From the NCBI RefSeq assembly GCF_025397995.1, contig NZ_CP104550.1, forward strand, positions 1,206,001 through 1,270,000: a stretch of DNA of 64,000 nt. Reading direction: 5' to 3'. The notes under the pieces were generated by a model. It was given only the letters and a program-made list of their open reading frames with translations, ran no database searches and had not been told where the DNA came from. Of this stretch, positions 51,760-61,789 are shown one piece after another. The stretch is from Methanothermobacter wolfeii (lineage in GTDB: Archaea > Methanobacteriota > Methanobacteria > Methanobacteriales > Methanothermobacteraceae). Position 1 is the stretch's first letter. Every line of letters begins with the position of its first letter. A program made the translations under genes and the position numbers.

Positions 51760-52500
51760 CTACCTCCCGAAGAGTTCTCCGAAGGTCTCAAGGGCCTCGG
51801 CAGGTGACGCCACACCCAGGGTCACCATGTCAACGTAATCTATCCCTTCAAGGAAATCAAAGGCCTCCACCGGTGACAGTATCCCTGCTGCAAGGACCTT
51901 CTCTGCAACAACCGTCCGGCCGATTTCCCCCAGGAGTTCCCCGAGCCTTCTTCGTTCATCCTCAAGGAACATGGAGAAGTCCATCATGTAACCGAGACGG
52001 TTCAGGGGTATCATGTAGAGTTCAAAGTTATCAACACCCTCCTCAAGGAGCCTCACGGTGGTCCCCGATGGCATGGTTGTTATAAGGCCCCTGAGCATCC
52101 CATCAATCTCATCAAGGAGCTCCGACACATCTGATGCCGGCATGAGATCAGTGTAGTGTTCATCAAGGAGTGCTGCTGAGGCTCCGAGTTCAGAGAGGAC
52201 TTCAAGGTCCTCCTGGAAGTGGTCGGGTCTCAGGGTTCCCATGATCTCAAATTCACACCCGGCATCAGCCGCCATCACAAGGGCCTCAAGGACAGGGTCC
52301 TCCGGGATCAGCTGAAACCCCCTCACACCGGCCTCATAGGCCCCTAACATGACATTCGCAATGTTTCCAGGCCTCCTCTTAAGATCCATCTGGTACAGCC
52401 TTGAACGGTGTCCGAAGTACTCTGCAGCGACAAAGGGTGCGCTTCCAAGGAATGCCTCAGGCATCTCCACTCCGTCAACTCTCACCGAACCATTGAACAT
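51760..52500 (-). CDS. Hypothetical TIM-barrel-like protein near serA
   Basis: 246 residues from ATG 52500 (MFNGSVRVDGVEMPEAFLGS). ANVMLGAYEAGVRGFQLIPE, MPSGTTVRLLEEGVDNFELY, VVAEKVLAAGILSPVEAFDF and VDMVTLGVASPAEALE look like successive beta/alpha units of a barrel such as a lyase or aldo/keto reductase without its usual motifs. Not recognised further. GGAGGAG before ATG 52500 sets the start. Divergent from serA with about 100 bp between. Confidence 0.7.
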   Translation of the reverse strand: MFNGSVRVDGVEMPEAFLGSAPFVAAEYFGHRSRLYQMDLKRRPGNIANVMLGAYEAGVRGFQLIPEDPVLEALVMAADAGCEFEIMGTLRPDHFQEDLEVLSELGASAALLDEHYTDLMPASDVSELLDEIDGMLRGLITTMPSGTTVRLLEEGVDNFELYMIPLNRLGYMMDFSMFLEDERRRLGELLGEIGRTVVAEKVLAAGILSPVEAFDFLEGIDYVDMVTLGVASPAEALETFGELFGR

Positions 52501-52600
52501 TAGCCGCTCCTCCAACCAAAATTATAATATACACTACCTCTATAGATTCTATCCATATCATTCTATATGTCTATCACTGTGATAAGTGTGGTGAATAATT

Positions 52601-54178
52601 ATGCGTGAGATGAAAGTGCTTATTGCTGATTCCATCAATGAAAAGGGAATATCAGAACTTGAAGAGGTGGCGGAAGTTGTTGTTAACACCACCATAACCC
52701 CTGAGGAACTCCTTGAAACAATAAAGGACTTTGATGCCATCGTTGTGAGGAGCCGGACAAAGGTTACGCGTGAGGTTATAGAGGCAGCCCCCAGGCTCAA
52801 GATAATCGCAAGGGCCGGTGTTGGCGTTGACAACGTTGATGTGAAGGCCGCCACCGAGAGGGGTGTGATGGTGATAAACGCCCCTGAATCAACCTCAATA
52901 ACGGTTGCCGAACACTCAATAGGCCTTATGCTGGCCCTTGCCAGGAAGATATCCCTTGCAGATAAATCCGTTAAGGAGGGTAAATGGGAGAAGAACAGGT
53001 TCATGGGTATTGAGCTCAACGGAAAGACCCTCGGGATAATAGGCATGGGCCGTATAGGTTCACAGGTCGTTGTAAGGACAAAGGCCTTCGGCATGGACAT
53101 AATGGTCTACGACCCCTACATAAGCCGTGAGGCTGCCGAGGAGATGGGTGTCACGGTAACAGACCTTGAAACCCTCCTCAGGGAATCCGATATAGTAACC
53201 ATCCACGTGCCCCTCACACCTGAAACAAAACACCTGATCTCGGATGAAGAGTTCAAACTGATGAAGGAATCCGCCTTCATTGTGAACTGTGCCAGGGGAG
53301 GTATAATCGATGAGGAAGCCCTCTACAGGGCCCTTAAGGATGGTGAAATAGCCGGCGCAGCCCTTGACGTCTTCGAGGAGGAACCCCCTGAGGGAAGCCC
53401 CCTCCTTGAACTTGAAAACGTGGTCCTCACACCCCACATCGGCGCATCAACCTCAGAGGCCCAGAGGGATGCTGCTATAATCGTCGCGAATGAGATAAAG
53501 ACGGTTTTTCAGGGAGGAACCCCCAGGAACGTCCTTAACATGCCGGTGATGGACTCCGAGACTTACAAGTTAATGAGGCCCTACCTTGAACTTGCAGAGA
53601 AGATTGGAAGCATCCTTGTGCAGGCCCTACCAGGTAACATAGAAAAGCTCGACGTCACCTACTGCGGTGAACTGGCGGATATGCAGTTCGACATCCTCAC
53701 AAGGACCATGCTCCAGGGTATACTTAACCCCATACTCACAGAGCCCGTGAACATGATAAACGCGCCCTCAATTGCAAAGAAGAGGGGAGTCATGGTGACG
53801 GAGGCCAGGAGGTCCGAGTCAGATGGTTACAGGTCCATCATAATGGCCAGGGCCGTCTCTGACAGGGGCGAGTTCAGTGTTGAGGCCACCCACATCAAGG
53901 AACCCACCATCATAGGTATAAACGGTTACAGGGTTGATGTGAAGCCCGAGGGCACCATGATAATAGCACGCTACAGGGACCTCCCGGGTACAATCGGTGC
54001 CATAGGCACCAAGCTCGGTGAGCACGGCATCAACATTGCAACAATGCAGGTGGGTAGAAGGGAAATCGGCGGCGAAGCCGTCATGGTCCTCAAGGTGGAT
54101 CAGAGCGTGCCATCTGATGTCATAGAGGAGATCAAGAAACTGGAAAACGTTGATGACGCGGTATCAATAGAGCTTTAA
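52601..54178 (+). CDS. serA: D-3-phosphoglycerate dehydrogenase
   Basis: 525 residues. NAD fold [20 protein letters not shown]; catalytic Arg in [13 protein letters not shown], Glu in [10 protein letters not shown], His in [12 protein letters not shown]. An intervening (ASB-like) domain (about 320-450) and a C-terminal ACT domain ([35 protein letters not shown]) follow. Makes phosphohydroxypyruvate for serine; the ACT domain may bind serine. GGTGAATAATT before ATG 52601. Confidence 0.96.
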   Translation: MREMKVLIADSINEKGISELEEVAEVVVNTTITPEELLETIKDFDAIVVRSRTKVTREVIEAAPRLKIIARAGVGVDNVDVKAATERGVMVINAPESTSITVAEHSIGLMLALARKISLADKSVKEGKWEKNRFMGIELNGKTLGIIGMGRIGSQVVVRTKAFGMDIMVYDPYISREAAEEMGVTVTDLETLLRESDIVTIHVPLTPETKHLISDEEFKLMKESAFIVNCARGGIIDEEALYRALKDGEIAGAALDVFEEEPPEGSPLLELENVVLTPHIGASTSEAQRDAAIIVANEIKTVFQGGTPRNVLNMPVMDSETYKLMRPYLELAEKIGSILVQALPGNIEKLDVTYCGELADMQFDILTRTMLQGILNPILTEPVNMINAPSIAKKRGVMVTEARRSESDGYRSIIMARAVSDRGEFSVEATHIKEPTIIGINGYRVDVKPEGTMIIARYRDLPGTIGAIGTKLGEHGINIATMQVGRREIGGEAVMVLKVDQSVPSDVIEEIKKLENVDDAVSIEL

Positions 54179-54341
54179 TTACCCTACAGCTGATGGTGCA
54201 TCATTCAACATATAATTTATTTTATAATTCTGAAATCCATGGAAAGGGCCCGGAATCACCTGCATTTGATGAATGCCCATGAATCAATGAAAAATACTTT
54301 TTACTGGCCGAATCCATTTTTTTAACTGCTCATTTTCAGGT

Positions 54342-54770
54342 TCAGTCAGCAACCTCAAAGGCAACCGGGACTCCGTTCCTGGTGTAGGCGGCCACAGTCT
54401 CCCTCCTGTAGGGGTAGGCTATTATCATATGGAATATGCCATTTGATGAGAAGAACCTTATATCGGCGGGTGATGGTGCGTTTGATGGTCCCGGGTGTGA
54501 ATGCACGGAGCCAGCAGCCCCTGTGAATGGTGGCAGCATGAGGACGTCCATAACAGCGCCCTCATCAGATGTCTTGGATGGAAGGAAGATTAGACCTGTT
54601 ACGTGGAGGGTGTCGCCCTCCCTATGGCCCTCAAGTAGGGCTGCGAACTCCCTTGGATGTGAATTCCTGGCAATTTCAAGGGCACCCTCCATAACTCCTG
54701 AATCCACGATGACCCGTCTTACCGGTTTGAAACCAAAGAGTGAAGCCATTATTTTATCAGTTAAACCCAT
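54342..54770 (-). CDS. JAMM/MPN metalloprotease-like protein
   Basis: About 142 residues. JAMM motif HSHPGPSNAPSPAD (HxH-x7-S-x2-D) and an upstream Glu in REFAALLEGH are complete. Archaeal JAMM proteins remove ubiquitin-like SAMPs or act as general peptidases. The frame is open from 54830; ATG 54770 (MGLTDKIMASLFG) is preferred, as the first 20 residues are not family-like, but no strong ribosome-binding site settles it. Just downstream of thg1. Confidence 0.83.
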   Translation of the reverse strand: MGLTDKIMASLFGFKPVRRVIVDSGVMEGALEIARNSHPREFAALLEGHREGDTLHVTGLIFLPSKTSDEGAVMDVLMLPPFTGAAGSVHSHPGPSNAPSPADIRFFSSNGIFHMIIAYPYRRETVAAYTRNGVPVAFEVAD

Positions 54771-54826
54771 CCCAATCAATCGACCCTGATAAGTTTTTTT
54801 CTGTAACAACCCCAAAAAAAATCCAA

Positions 54827-55570
54827 TCAACCAGTCCTGATAAGTTCCCTGAAGAATTCTCCTGTGAAGAGGGGTAGGTCCATGTCAACAATGGTCCTCA
54901 TCCGGGACGCTGTGACCCTCTCATCACGGAGGGGGTTGTATCCCTCAACCTCAACAGGCCTCCTGTAGACACCTATACCCCTCCTCTGCCATGATGGAAC
55001 CCTCGAGATATTTATACCCCTCTCAAAGAGCAGGTCATGGATGCCCTCAGATTTAAGGCCCTCAAGGGTTCTGACAGCCTCTTCCTTTCCCATCTCAGCC
55101 CTCAGGGTCCAGTAGGCGTATCCGTTGAGGCAGTTCCTCCATGCCTCGCTCTGCCTTGACCTGAAGTACTCCTGAACTGCACCACCTGCAAGGGGTATGG
55201 TCCTGCAGTCAAAGGAAACCGCCTGGTCCAGTTTGAATCCGAGGCTCAGTGCTTCAAGGGTGAATGAGGATGATGCGAGGGCTGCGAATACAGAGTCAAG
55301 CTTCTCCACCCTCCCTGAAAAGGGGACCTCTGAGAGGAGGATGTTTATCTCATCTGAGAATGTGTATATGAATGCCGGGCTGAACTCCTCCATGATGTCC
55401 ATGGAAGTGGCCGCCATGATGTCCCGGAAGTTTTCATCGTAGGGGCGGGTGAATCCAAGCTTCTCTGTGAGGCCATGGAATCCTCGGCCGTCAAGTCTGA
55501 GCACAACCTCTGCTGATGGCGGAACCCTGAGACTGGAATAGGTTTCATGTGAACGCACATCAAAGACCAT
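54827..55570 (-). CDS. thg1: Thg1-like 3'-5' RNA polymerase / tRNA-His guanylyltransferase
   Basis: 247 residues. Metal Asp27 in LRLDGRGFHGLTEKLGF and Asp73-Glu74 in IYTFSDEINILLSE, with the HINNLYN-like region replaced by AYWTLRAEMGKEEAVRTLEG near LNGY. Methanothermobacter Thg1 is a known template-dependent 3'-5' polymerase that can add G-1 to tRNA-His. GGAGGGGAGTC before ATG 55570. Between nadX and the JAMM gene. Confidence 0.93.
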   Translation of the reverse strand: MVFDVRSHETYSSLRVPPSAEVVLRLDGRGFHGLTEKLGFTRPYDENFRDIMAATSMDIMEEFSPAFIYTFSDEINILLSEVPFSGRVEKLDSVFAALASSSFTLEALSLGFKLDQAVSFDCRTIPLAGGAVQEYFRSRQSEAWRNCLNGYAYWTLRAEMGKEEAVRTLEGLKSEGIHDLLFERGINISRVPSWQRRGIGVYRRPVEVEGYNPLRDERVTASRMRTIVDMDLPLFTGEFFRELIRTG

Positions 55571-55584
55571 GAAAGACTCCCCTC

Positions 55585-56349
55585 CTATGTCCCCACATGC
55601 ATGTTCTCACTGAGGGACTTGAGGAGCCTTATGGCAGAGTATGCTGCCATCACGCTTGTCTTCGGATTCACGGAGCACCTGACATTCTCGGTTATTGTCT
55701 TGAATTCTCCGAAGTCCCCCCTGACGGTCACCTCATGGACGTTGCGGTCAACTACCGGGTCAGCGATGATCTCAACCTCTATATCCCTGTCACATGCAAG
55801 GCTAAGGGCGGCTGCCACGTTTATGTTGAGAGGGAACCTTTTAACTGCCTCCGAGGCCCTCCCCCTGTAGAGGACCTTCTTTTCATCCATACTTATCCCG
55901 AGGGACCTTGGGGGCTTCCTTGTGACAAGTTTAACAGATTCTATAGTTCCCACGGAGGCTGCCTTTAAACCATCAAGGCCTACGATTGCCCCTGAGGGTA
56001 CATGGATGGTTGCATTGTTGCGTGATGCCGTCTCCTCCAGCATCTTCCTGAGTTCAGGGTCCATGAGGGCCCCGACGCTCATCACCACAACGTCCCTTCC
56101 TGCCTCCAGGACCACCGGGACCAGTTCCCTCACCGCCTCCGGTGAAGCGGCCTCAACCACAAGGTCAACCTCGGGTAGCATGTCCCTCACATCAAGGACC
56201 GCTGTTCCATCAACCATTGAGGCAAGGTTCTCAGCCCTCTCAAGGTCCCTGTCATAGAAAAAGCCCAATTCCACAGGTACCCTGCCATCCCTCACGAATC
56301 CCGTTATAAGGTTGGCTATGGCACCGCAACCAAGTATACCTACAATCAT
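55585..56349 (-). CDS. nadX: L-aspartate dehydrogenase
   Basis: 254 residues. NAD fold [35 protein letters not shown] and [14 protein letters not shown] are NadX motifs, the latter next to the catalytic His/Asn region. It makes iminoaspartate for NAD synthesis in place of NadB, as in many anaerobes. Upstream of thg1 by 14 bp. Confidence 0.92.
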   Translation of the reverse strand: MIVGILGCGAIANLITGFVRDGRVPVELGFFYDRDLERAENLASMVDGTAVLDVRDMLPEVDLVVEAASPEAVRELVPVVLEAGRDVVVMSVGALMDPELRKMLEETASRNNATIHVPSGAIVGLDGLKAASVGTIESVKLVTRKPPRSLGISMDEKKVLYRGRASEAVKRFPLNINVAAALSLACDRDIEVEIIADPVVDRNVHEVTVRGDFGEFKTITENVRCSVNPKTSVMAAYSAIRLLKSLSENMHVGT

Positions 56350-56370
56350 CCATATCCCGGAAAAAATGAA

Positions 56371-56700
56371 TTATGATTCAAGGGGGCTTGCAGCCTTCTG
56401 GACAGAAACATCAGGTGATATTATGAGTATATCCCCAACTGCCTGGACCCTGTCATAGTTTATATCTATTATACCCTCCTCCTGGATGGACCTTATCTCA
56501 TCGGATTCAGGCACTATCCTTATACTGGTTTTCAGGACATCCTTGATTCCAACGTTCTTCTTATCATGCCTCATGGGACGAACCTTGAGTGTTGAGACAC
56601 GTCCCTTCTTTATATTCAGGACGACATCCTGAACCCTTCCAACATACTTGCCCCTTGAGGTGTATATTTCAAGTCCATAGAGATTGGATAATTCAACCAT
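56371..56700 (-). CDS. PRC-barrel domain protein
   Basis: 109 residues: LYGLEIYTSRGKYVGRVQDV, VLNIKKGRVSTLKVRPMRHD, YDRVQAVGDILIIS, a PRC-barrel beta fold. Archaeal relatives are small single-domain proteins; some act in division or RNA handling. GGTGG before ATG 56700. Precedes nadX. Confidence 0.85.
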   Translation of the reverse strand: MVELSNLYGLEIYTSRGKYVGRVQDVVLNIKKGRVSTLKVRPMRHDKKNVGIKDVLKTSIRIVPESDEIRSIQEEGIIDINYDRVQAVGDILIISPDVSVQKAASPLES

Positions 56701-56789
56701 TTTTCCACCACCAGACAGTTAAAGAGGGATTCACCCTGAATTAACCCGTAAACTCTTAATTTATATTTCTGTTCATAGCTTAAATACTT

Positions 56790-56968
56790 ATAGGAAGATT
56801 AATAATCAGCTGACAGGATAGTCCGCGAAAATATTAAGGACCTGTTTATGGGAAAATAATAATCATCTAAGAGGACTGTCCATGAAAATGATTAAAAACA
56901 TGTTTACAGGAAGACAACCCATCCAATAAGGACCGTCCATGAAAATGATTAAGGACCGGTCAATAAGG
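56790..56968 (+). repeat. 57-bp tandem repeat array upstream of tRNA-binding protein gene
   Basis: Copies begin at 56815, 56872 and 56929 (AGGATAGTCC, AGGACTGTCC, AGGACCGTCC), with GAAAAT and ATTAA conserved; the third is cut at about 40 bp. A tail of an earlier copy is visible from about 56792 (GATTAATAATCAGCTGAC). Each start holds a short GGAC/GTCC dyad. It fills most of the 290-bp spacer; no gene is seen in it. Confidence 0.75.
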
Positions 56969-56994
56969 TTTTCTTATCATGAAAGGTGAACTGT

Positions 56995-57717
56995 ATGTGG
57001 GATACCAGCAAGGATTACAGACTCATGGTTGCACTGAAATCGGTTGAACTCTTCAGGAGAACCCTTGAAACAGGTAGCTTCAGGGGGCAGTGGAAGAAGA
57101 AACTGGCTCTCACCACAGCCGGTGAAATCGAAAGGACGCTGCAGGGCATCCTCTACTCCTACCTTGAACCCGGGGAACTTGCAGGGTCCCCTGAAATAGA
57201 GGGGGTCATGGAAAAACTTGACGTCATCGTGGAGGCCCTTGGTGGTGAGGACTGGGCCATGAAGTTCGCCTCTGAGGCCGGAAAGGATGACCGGGAAAAG
57301 GTTGAGGAGAACATTGCAAGGGTCAGGTTCTTCCTGAACACCATCGGCAACCTGAAGAAGAGGCTCATGCTTGGAAAGATAGCCGACCCTGTGATTGGAG
57401 TTGATATCCTTGCAGGTGAGGTTATGAGTGTTGGGGGGCATCCCGGGGCGGATAAGCTGCAGGTCTGCAATGTAAACATTGGGGGAAGGGCCCTTAAGGT
57501 CGTTACAAATGACCCTGACGTCCGTGAGGGTGACCGGGTGGCCGTTGCCCTCCTGCCCCCTGAGAACTTCATGGGGATAACAAGTGAGGGCATGTTCCTG
57601 GGGGTTGAAGGCGTCCTCAGGGACGTTAAGGGGGAACCCGGAGAGATGCCCAGGGGCATACCCCTAGAGGCCCTCAACGAGGCAAGGAACCTTGTGGAGG
57701 AGTTCCTAAAATCCTAA
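56995..57717 (+). CDS. tRNA-binding OB-fold protein
   Basis: 240 residues. A helical N-terminal part (SKDYRLMVALKSVELFRRTL) and a C-terminal EMAP-II/tRNA-binding domain: DILAGEVMSVGGHPGADKLQ, VCNVNIGGRALKVVTNDPDV, ALLPPENFMGITSEGMFLGV. Such domains bind tRNA and aid aminoacylation. AGGTGAACTGT sets ATG 56995. Its stop overlaps the end of the radical SAM gene on the other strand. Confidence 0.87.
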   Translation: MWDTSKDYRLMVALKSVELFRRTLETGSFRGQWKKKLALTTAGEIERTLQGILYSYLEPGELAGSPEIEGVMEKLDVIVEALGGEDWAMKFASEAGKDDREKVEENIARVRFFLNTIGNLKKRLMLGKIADPVIGVDILAGEVMSVGGHPGADKLQVCNVNIGGRALKVVTNDPDVREGDRVAVALLPPENFMGITSEGMFLGVEGVLRDVKGEPGEMPRGIPLEALNEARNLVEEFLKS

Positions 57718-58632
57718 CTATCCCTCCAGGGCTCCCTGACCATCGCCCTGCAGACTGTGTGCCTGCAGCTTCCACAGTCCCCTGGGAGGTCACAGCCCTT
57801 CCCCCTGAGTATGGATTCAAGGTCGGCCTTAAGGAGGGGATAGTGGCCTGAGTAGTCAACCCTTTCCAGTCCCGCAGCCCTGCATTCCTCAACGAGTCTC
57901 TCCATGAGCCTCCTTTCAGGGCCCCTGTGGTAGTAGAGCATGAAGTTTGGTCTGAATCCTATGAGGCGGTAGGGGACCTCAGGGTTTATCTCTGCAAGGA
58001 AACCTGCTATTTCAGGTATCTCATGGTGGTTTATGCCCGGTATCACAACCGTCCTGAAGATCCTGATCCTTTCAGGGAACTTCCCTGCAAGGTACCCTGC
58101 ATTCCTGAGCACCGGTTCTGATGGTGCGCCGGTAAGGTTCCTGTGGAGTTCATCTGACAGTGCCTTTATCTCAAAGCTGAAGAGTGATGTGAAATCAAGG
58201 AGCCTCCTGAGTGTTCCGGGTGTGCAGAATCCATTTGTGGCGAGGATGAACTCCGCGTCGGTCCTCTTTCTCTGGATGTGTCTGACCATCTCCTCGATGT
58301 ATGGGTGTGTATGGATGGCTCACCCCCGGTGAAGCTCACCCCTGAAAGGTTCCTGTATTCAAGCTGCTCAATGGCCTCCCCTGCAAGTTTTTCAGGGCTA
58401 ACGTGGCCACGGTAAATCCATCCTGATTCAGGGTACTGTGATATCCTGTAGGCGTTACAGTATGCGCATCTGAAGGGGCATGAAAGGAGGGTTACTGAGA
58501 AGGTCCCTAGACCATCGCTTATGCTTGTGTAGGCTATCTCTGTCTCTGAGGCCCCGCAGACTCCCTTTCACCTGCGAGTCTGTCAGCACCACACCTCCAC
58601 CCACAGAGTCTGCAGCTCTTAAATTCATCCAT
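57714..58632 (-). pseudogene. Radical SAM protein (PFL-activase-like), two frameshifts
   Basis: Three frames join to one protein. From ATG 58632: MDEFKSCRLCGWRCGADRLA, GER; then after a lost G in the CCC run 58563-58565: GVCGASETEIAYTSISDGLG, LLSCPFRCAYCNAYRISQYP (CxxxCxxC), GVSFTGGEPSIH; then after an extra AC pair in GTGTGT 58305-58310: PYIEEMVRHIQRKRTDAEFI and on to the end. The intact family (COG1313-like activating enzymes) is about 300 residues. Each break is in a short repeat, so either it is a decayed gene or both are sequence errors. No ribosome-binding site is seen at 58632. Confidence 0.8.
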
Positions 58633-58693
58633 AAAAAGTAGTGTGCAGATGATGGTTAATACATTTTCCTGAAAAAGTAAAAAAGAGTTGGGG

Positions 58694-59899
58694 TTAGGTC
58701 ATCTGCCAGTAGGTGCTGGTCCTTTTAACGTACCTGTAGGTCCAGTAGTATCTCCACTTGTATCTCCATTTACCCATGTACCTGTACCACTTCTTGTACC
58801 ACTTCTTGACCTTCACCTTAACGTAGTAGGTGAGTGTCGCTGGCTTCAGGACTGTGTATTCTACTGATGAAACGGCTGATGATGCACTGTTAGCAACTGC
58901 TATGAATTTGAGTGTTGCTGATCTGCTCAGGACGATGGGTGCCGTGTATTTATTGCTTGAAACGGTTGGTGTGGATCCATCGGTAGTGTAGTATATTGTT
59001 GAGCCTTCAGGTCCTGTGAGGGTAACGGTTACATTGTTGAGGTAGGTTCCTGATGCAGGGCTTGCAGAGGGTGCTGCTGGAATTGATGTGACGCTTACCG
59101 GTGTTAAGTCATCGACGGTGACGTTGTAGAGACCTGCAGGGAGTTCGTATGTGAATATCACTTCCCTTGTCTCACCGGTTGCGAGGTTAACAAGAGTTGT
59201 TGTGTTCTTCACTTCACCGTTAATTTTGAGTTCGGCTGTGTAGTCATCTGCAACGCCTGTATTGGTGACGTTGACTCTCACCATTACTGTGAGGGGTGCG
59301 CTGCCACTGACCGGTTCAACTTTGAGGTCTGAGAGTGAGAAGTGTGGCTGAAGGTCCACAGTTAGTTCCTCTGAAGCAAGGACTTTCACAACCTCAAGAT
59401 TATCATCTACCATCCTGATGGCTGTTGAATTTGCCCTTATCTTGAAGACCTTGCCCCTAGCATTTTCAACTACAAAGAGCCATGTGTATTTCCGACCGTC
59501 CTCATTGTAGAGCTTTGCCTGTCCCTGCGGTACAAGTGCACCTTCAAATGAGCTGAGCCATGCCTGTTTTACATCTGCCAGTACTGTGTAGTTTGCGTAT
59601 GGTCCATTAAGAAGATCATCTGTGTAGTACCATTTGATGTTTGCACCTGTAATGTCACCCTCGAGGATTTCAAGCATTGCATCGACTGCAATGTCCTGGG
59701 GGACATCCTGAAGCTCATCACTGTAGCTAACGTTAACGATTATCTGTTCTGGGTCAGACAGGTTCTGCTGCATCGTCAGGTTAACGGCGTTATCTGGTAG
59801 GGGCGGTACTCCATTGCCATCTCCTACCGCCGATGCACTGGAGATTCCGGCCATGAAAGCAAGTAAAACCAGCGCTGAAAGCAAAAATCTCTGGTTCAA
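58694..59899 (-). CDS. Secreted surface protein with CARDB and chitobiase-like domains
   Basis: 401 residues. Signal peptide MNQRFLLSALVLLAFMAGIS; a 150-residue first domain; a CARDB-like domain (about 195-275, LSDLKVEPVSGSAPLTVMVR, VNVTNTGVADDYTAELKING); a chitobiase-like segment (YYTTDGSTPTVSSNKYTAPI); and a basic aromatic tail KWYKKWYRY, GKWRYKWRYYWTY. The tail recurs at the end of the 6034-6695 protein. TTG 59899 follows GGAGGTAAAATA. Likely bound to the cell wall by the tail; that is inference. Confidence 0.85.
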   Translation of the reverse strand: MNQRFLLSALVLLAFMAGISSASAVGDGNGVPPLPDNAVNLTMQQNLSDPEQIIVNVSYSDELQDVPQDIAVDAMLEILEGDITGANIKWYYTDDLLNGPYANYTVLADVKQAWLSSFEGALVPQGQAKLYNEDGRKYTWLFVVENARGKVFKIRANSTAIRMVDDNLEVVKVLASEELTVDLQPHFSLSDLKVEPVSGSAPLTVMVRVNVTNTGVADDYTAELKINGEVKNTTTLVNLATGETREVIFTYELPAGLYNVTVDDLTPVSVTSIPAAPSASPASGTYLNNVTVTLTGPEGSTIYYTTDGSTPTVSSNKYTAPIVLSRSATLKFIAVANSASSAVSSVEYTVLKPATLTYYVKVKVKKWYKKWYRYMGKWRYKWRYYWTYRYVKRTSTYWQMT

Positions 59900-60366
59900 T
59901 ATTTTACCTCCTTATTACTTTCAATATCTTAATGTGTAAATTTTTAATATATAAAATTTTTTAAAAATATAGAATAAAAAATTTTATATGAAATTGATTA
60001 TTAATTATTGAATTTATTGATTTAAATTAATTATATTGGTGAATAAAACCATATAATTAGATAAAAATCGAATATTTTGGTTTTATACTAGTAATATAAA
60101 AATTTCAGTGTGCTCGAGTAATTAGTGTGTGTAGAGTCCAGAGAATTTTAGAAAAAATAAAGGTTTAAACAAGTAAAATAAGAGCCCATGATCTGCCTTC
60201 AGATTTCTGAGGATAATGACTGGGTGATGGAACATCGAAAACGATAAGAGAATAGAATCTAAAAATCCTTAAAAATCCTGATGCGCTGAAGCTCCAGAAA
60301 TGAATCTCCGATGCAGCTTCCTCCTAAGTAAATGTGGTGAAAGTGAAGTATCAGCTCCCGGGCCCA
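59900..60366. other. 467-bp spacer, AT-rich promoter region
   Basis: About 59920-60110 is extremely AT-rich and includes minus-strand TATA-like sequences for the surface protein. The rest, 60110-60366, holds no frame with a ribosome-binding site and no clear RNA; nothing is assigned. Confidence 0.5.
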
Positions 60367-61779
60367 TCACCGGGTATTGAGGACTATGAGTTTGGTGCGG
60401 GTCATGTCCCTCACAGCATATTTAACGCCCTCCTTACCCATACCGCTGCATTTGAATCCCCCGAAGGGCATGTGATCAACCCTGAACGTCGACTGCTTGT
60501 TAATAAGAACAGTTCCCGCCTCGATTTCAGAGGCGAACCTCAGGGCGGTTCTTATATTATCAGTGAATACCCCTGCCTGGAGGGCGTAGCATGTGCCGTT
60601 GGCTATCCTGATGGCCTCATCAGCATCAGCAACCCTTATTATGGGTGATACCGGTCCAAAGGTTTCACTGGAAACCAAGTCCATTGATGGATTCACATGG
60701 TCAAGTACCGTGGGTTCAACAAAGTTACCCCTCCGCTTCCCGCCGCAGAGGATTTCAGCCCCTGAATCTGCTGCATCAAGTACTGCTTTCTCAACACCAA
60801 TGGCAGCCTCTTCATTTATTAGGGGACCTATATCCGTCTCTGGATCCATGGGGTCCCCCTCCCTCAGACTCCTGGTCTTCTTCACAAGTTTATCAGCAAA
60901 TTCATCTGCCACGTCCCTGTGGACAATGAGCCTCTTCACGGCTATACAGACCTGACCCGAATAGAGATATGAACCCCTGACTGCAGACTCAACCGCAAGG
61001 TCAACATCGGTATCATCCATAACAATAAGGGGGTCGTTGCCTCCAAGTTCAAGGGTGACCTTCTTCATAGAAGCCCTCCTTGATATGTAGCGCCCCACCT
61101 CAACGCTGCCCGTGAAGCTGATCTTATCCACAAGGGGACTGTCAATTATAACATCCCCAATCTCAGAGGCCCTCCCTGTTATAACATTAACAGCTCCAGG
61201 GGGTAAGTGTTCATTCATTATCTCAACGAGTCTCATTGCAGAGAGGGGTGCCTCAAGAGAAGGTTTAAGTACGGCGGTGTTTCCCGCCGCAAGTGCCGGT
61301 CCCACCTTGTGGATTGCAAGGTTAAGGGGATAATTGAAGGGTGTTATGGCTGCCACCACACCCAGGGGGAGCCTCACCGTGAAACCATAGAGGCCCCCTC
61401 CACCTATACCCGCATCCATGGGTATGGATTCACCGTAGAGTCTTCTGGCCTCCTCAGCACATAGAATAGCAGTTTCAACCGATCTTCGGACCTCATCCCT
61501 TGAGAAGCGTATTGGTTTTCCTGATTCAAGGGTTATCATCTCTGCAAGGGGATCCATCTGAGCCTTCAATTCATCGGCAACATCATATAGTTTATCAGAT
61601 ATTTTACGTGCCGACAGGCTCCTCATTGAATCTCTGGCACTGTGTGCCGCCATAATGGCGCTTTCAGCCTCAGCCCTGCCTGCAAGAGGGACCCTGTCGA
61701 CGGTGCTCTCATCAAAGGGGTTGGTGACACTGAACGTATCGCTGCCGGATACCATCTCCCCGTTGATTATCATATCCAA
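60367..61779 (-). CDS. Aldehyde dehydrogenase, CofA-like lactaldehyde dehydrogenase
   Basis: 470 residues. Motifs: ITPFNYPLNLAIHKVGPALA, FTGSVEVGRYISRRASMKKV, LELGGNDPLIV (Glu), YLYSGQVCIAVKR (catalytic Cys), FGPVSPIIR. It is the methanogen group that includes CofA of Methanocaldococcus, which oxidises lactaldehyde to lactate for coenzyme F420; older annotation calls it non-phosphorylating GAPDH. TTG 61779 follows GGTGAT at 5-nt spacing; ATG 61773 is also possible. Confidence 0.87.
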   Translation of the reverse strand: MDMIINGEMVSGSDTFSVTNPFDESTVDRVPLAGRAEAESAIMAAHSARDSMRSLSARKISDKLYDVADELKAQMDPLAEMITLESGKPIRFSRDEVRRSVETAILCAEEARRLYGESIPMDAGIGGGGLYGFTVRLPLGVVAAITPFNYPLNLAIHKVGPALAAGNTAVLKPSLEAPLSAMRLVEIMNEHLPPGAVNVITGRASEIGDVIIDSPLVDKISFTGSVEVGRYISRRASMKKVTLELGGNDPLIVMDDTDVDLAVESAVRGSYLYSGQVCIAVKRLIVHRDVADEFADKLVKKTRSLREGDPMDPETDIGPLINEEAAIGVEKAVLDAADSGAEILCGGKRRGNFVEPTVLDHVNPSMDLVSSETFGPVSPIIRVADADEAIRIANGTCYALQAGVFTDNIRTALRFASEIEAGTVLINKQSTFRVDHMPFGGFKCSGMGKEGVKYAVRDMTRTKLIVLNTR

Positions 61780-61789
61780 GTCGCATCAC

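Noticed and set aside
56790-56968. CRISPR array
   Set aside because: Copies abut with 57-bp period and diverge along their length; there are no unique spacers and no cas genes.
60334-60648. 104-codon open frame on the plus strand
   Set aside because: Overlaps the 3' end of the aldehyde dehydrogenase gene in antisense and has no support of its own.
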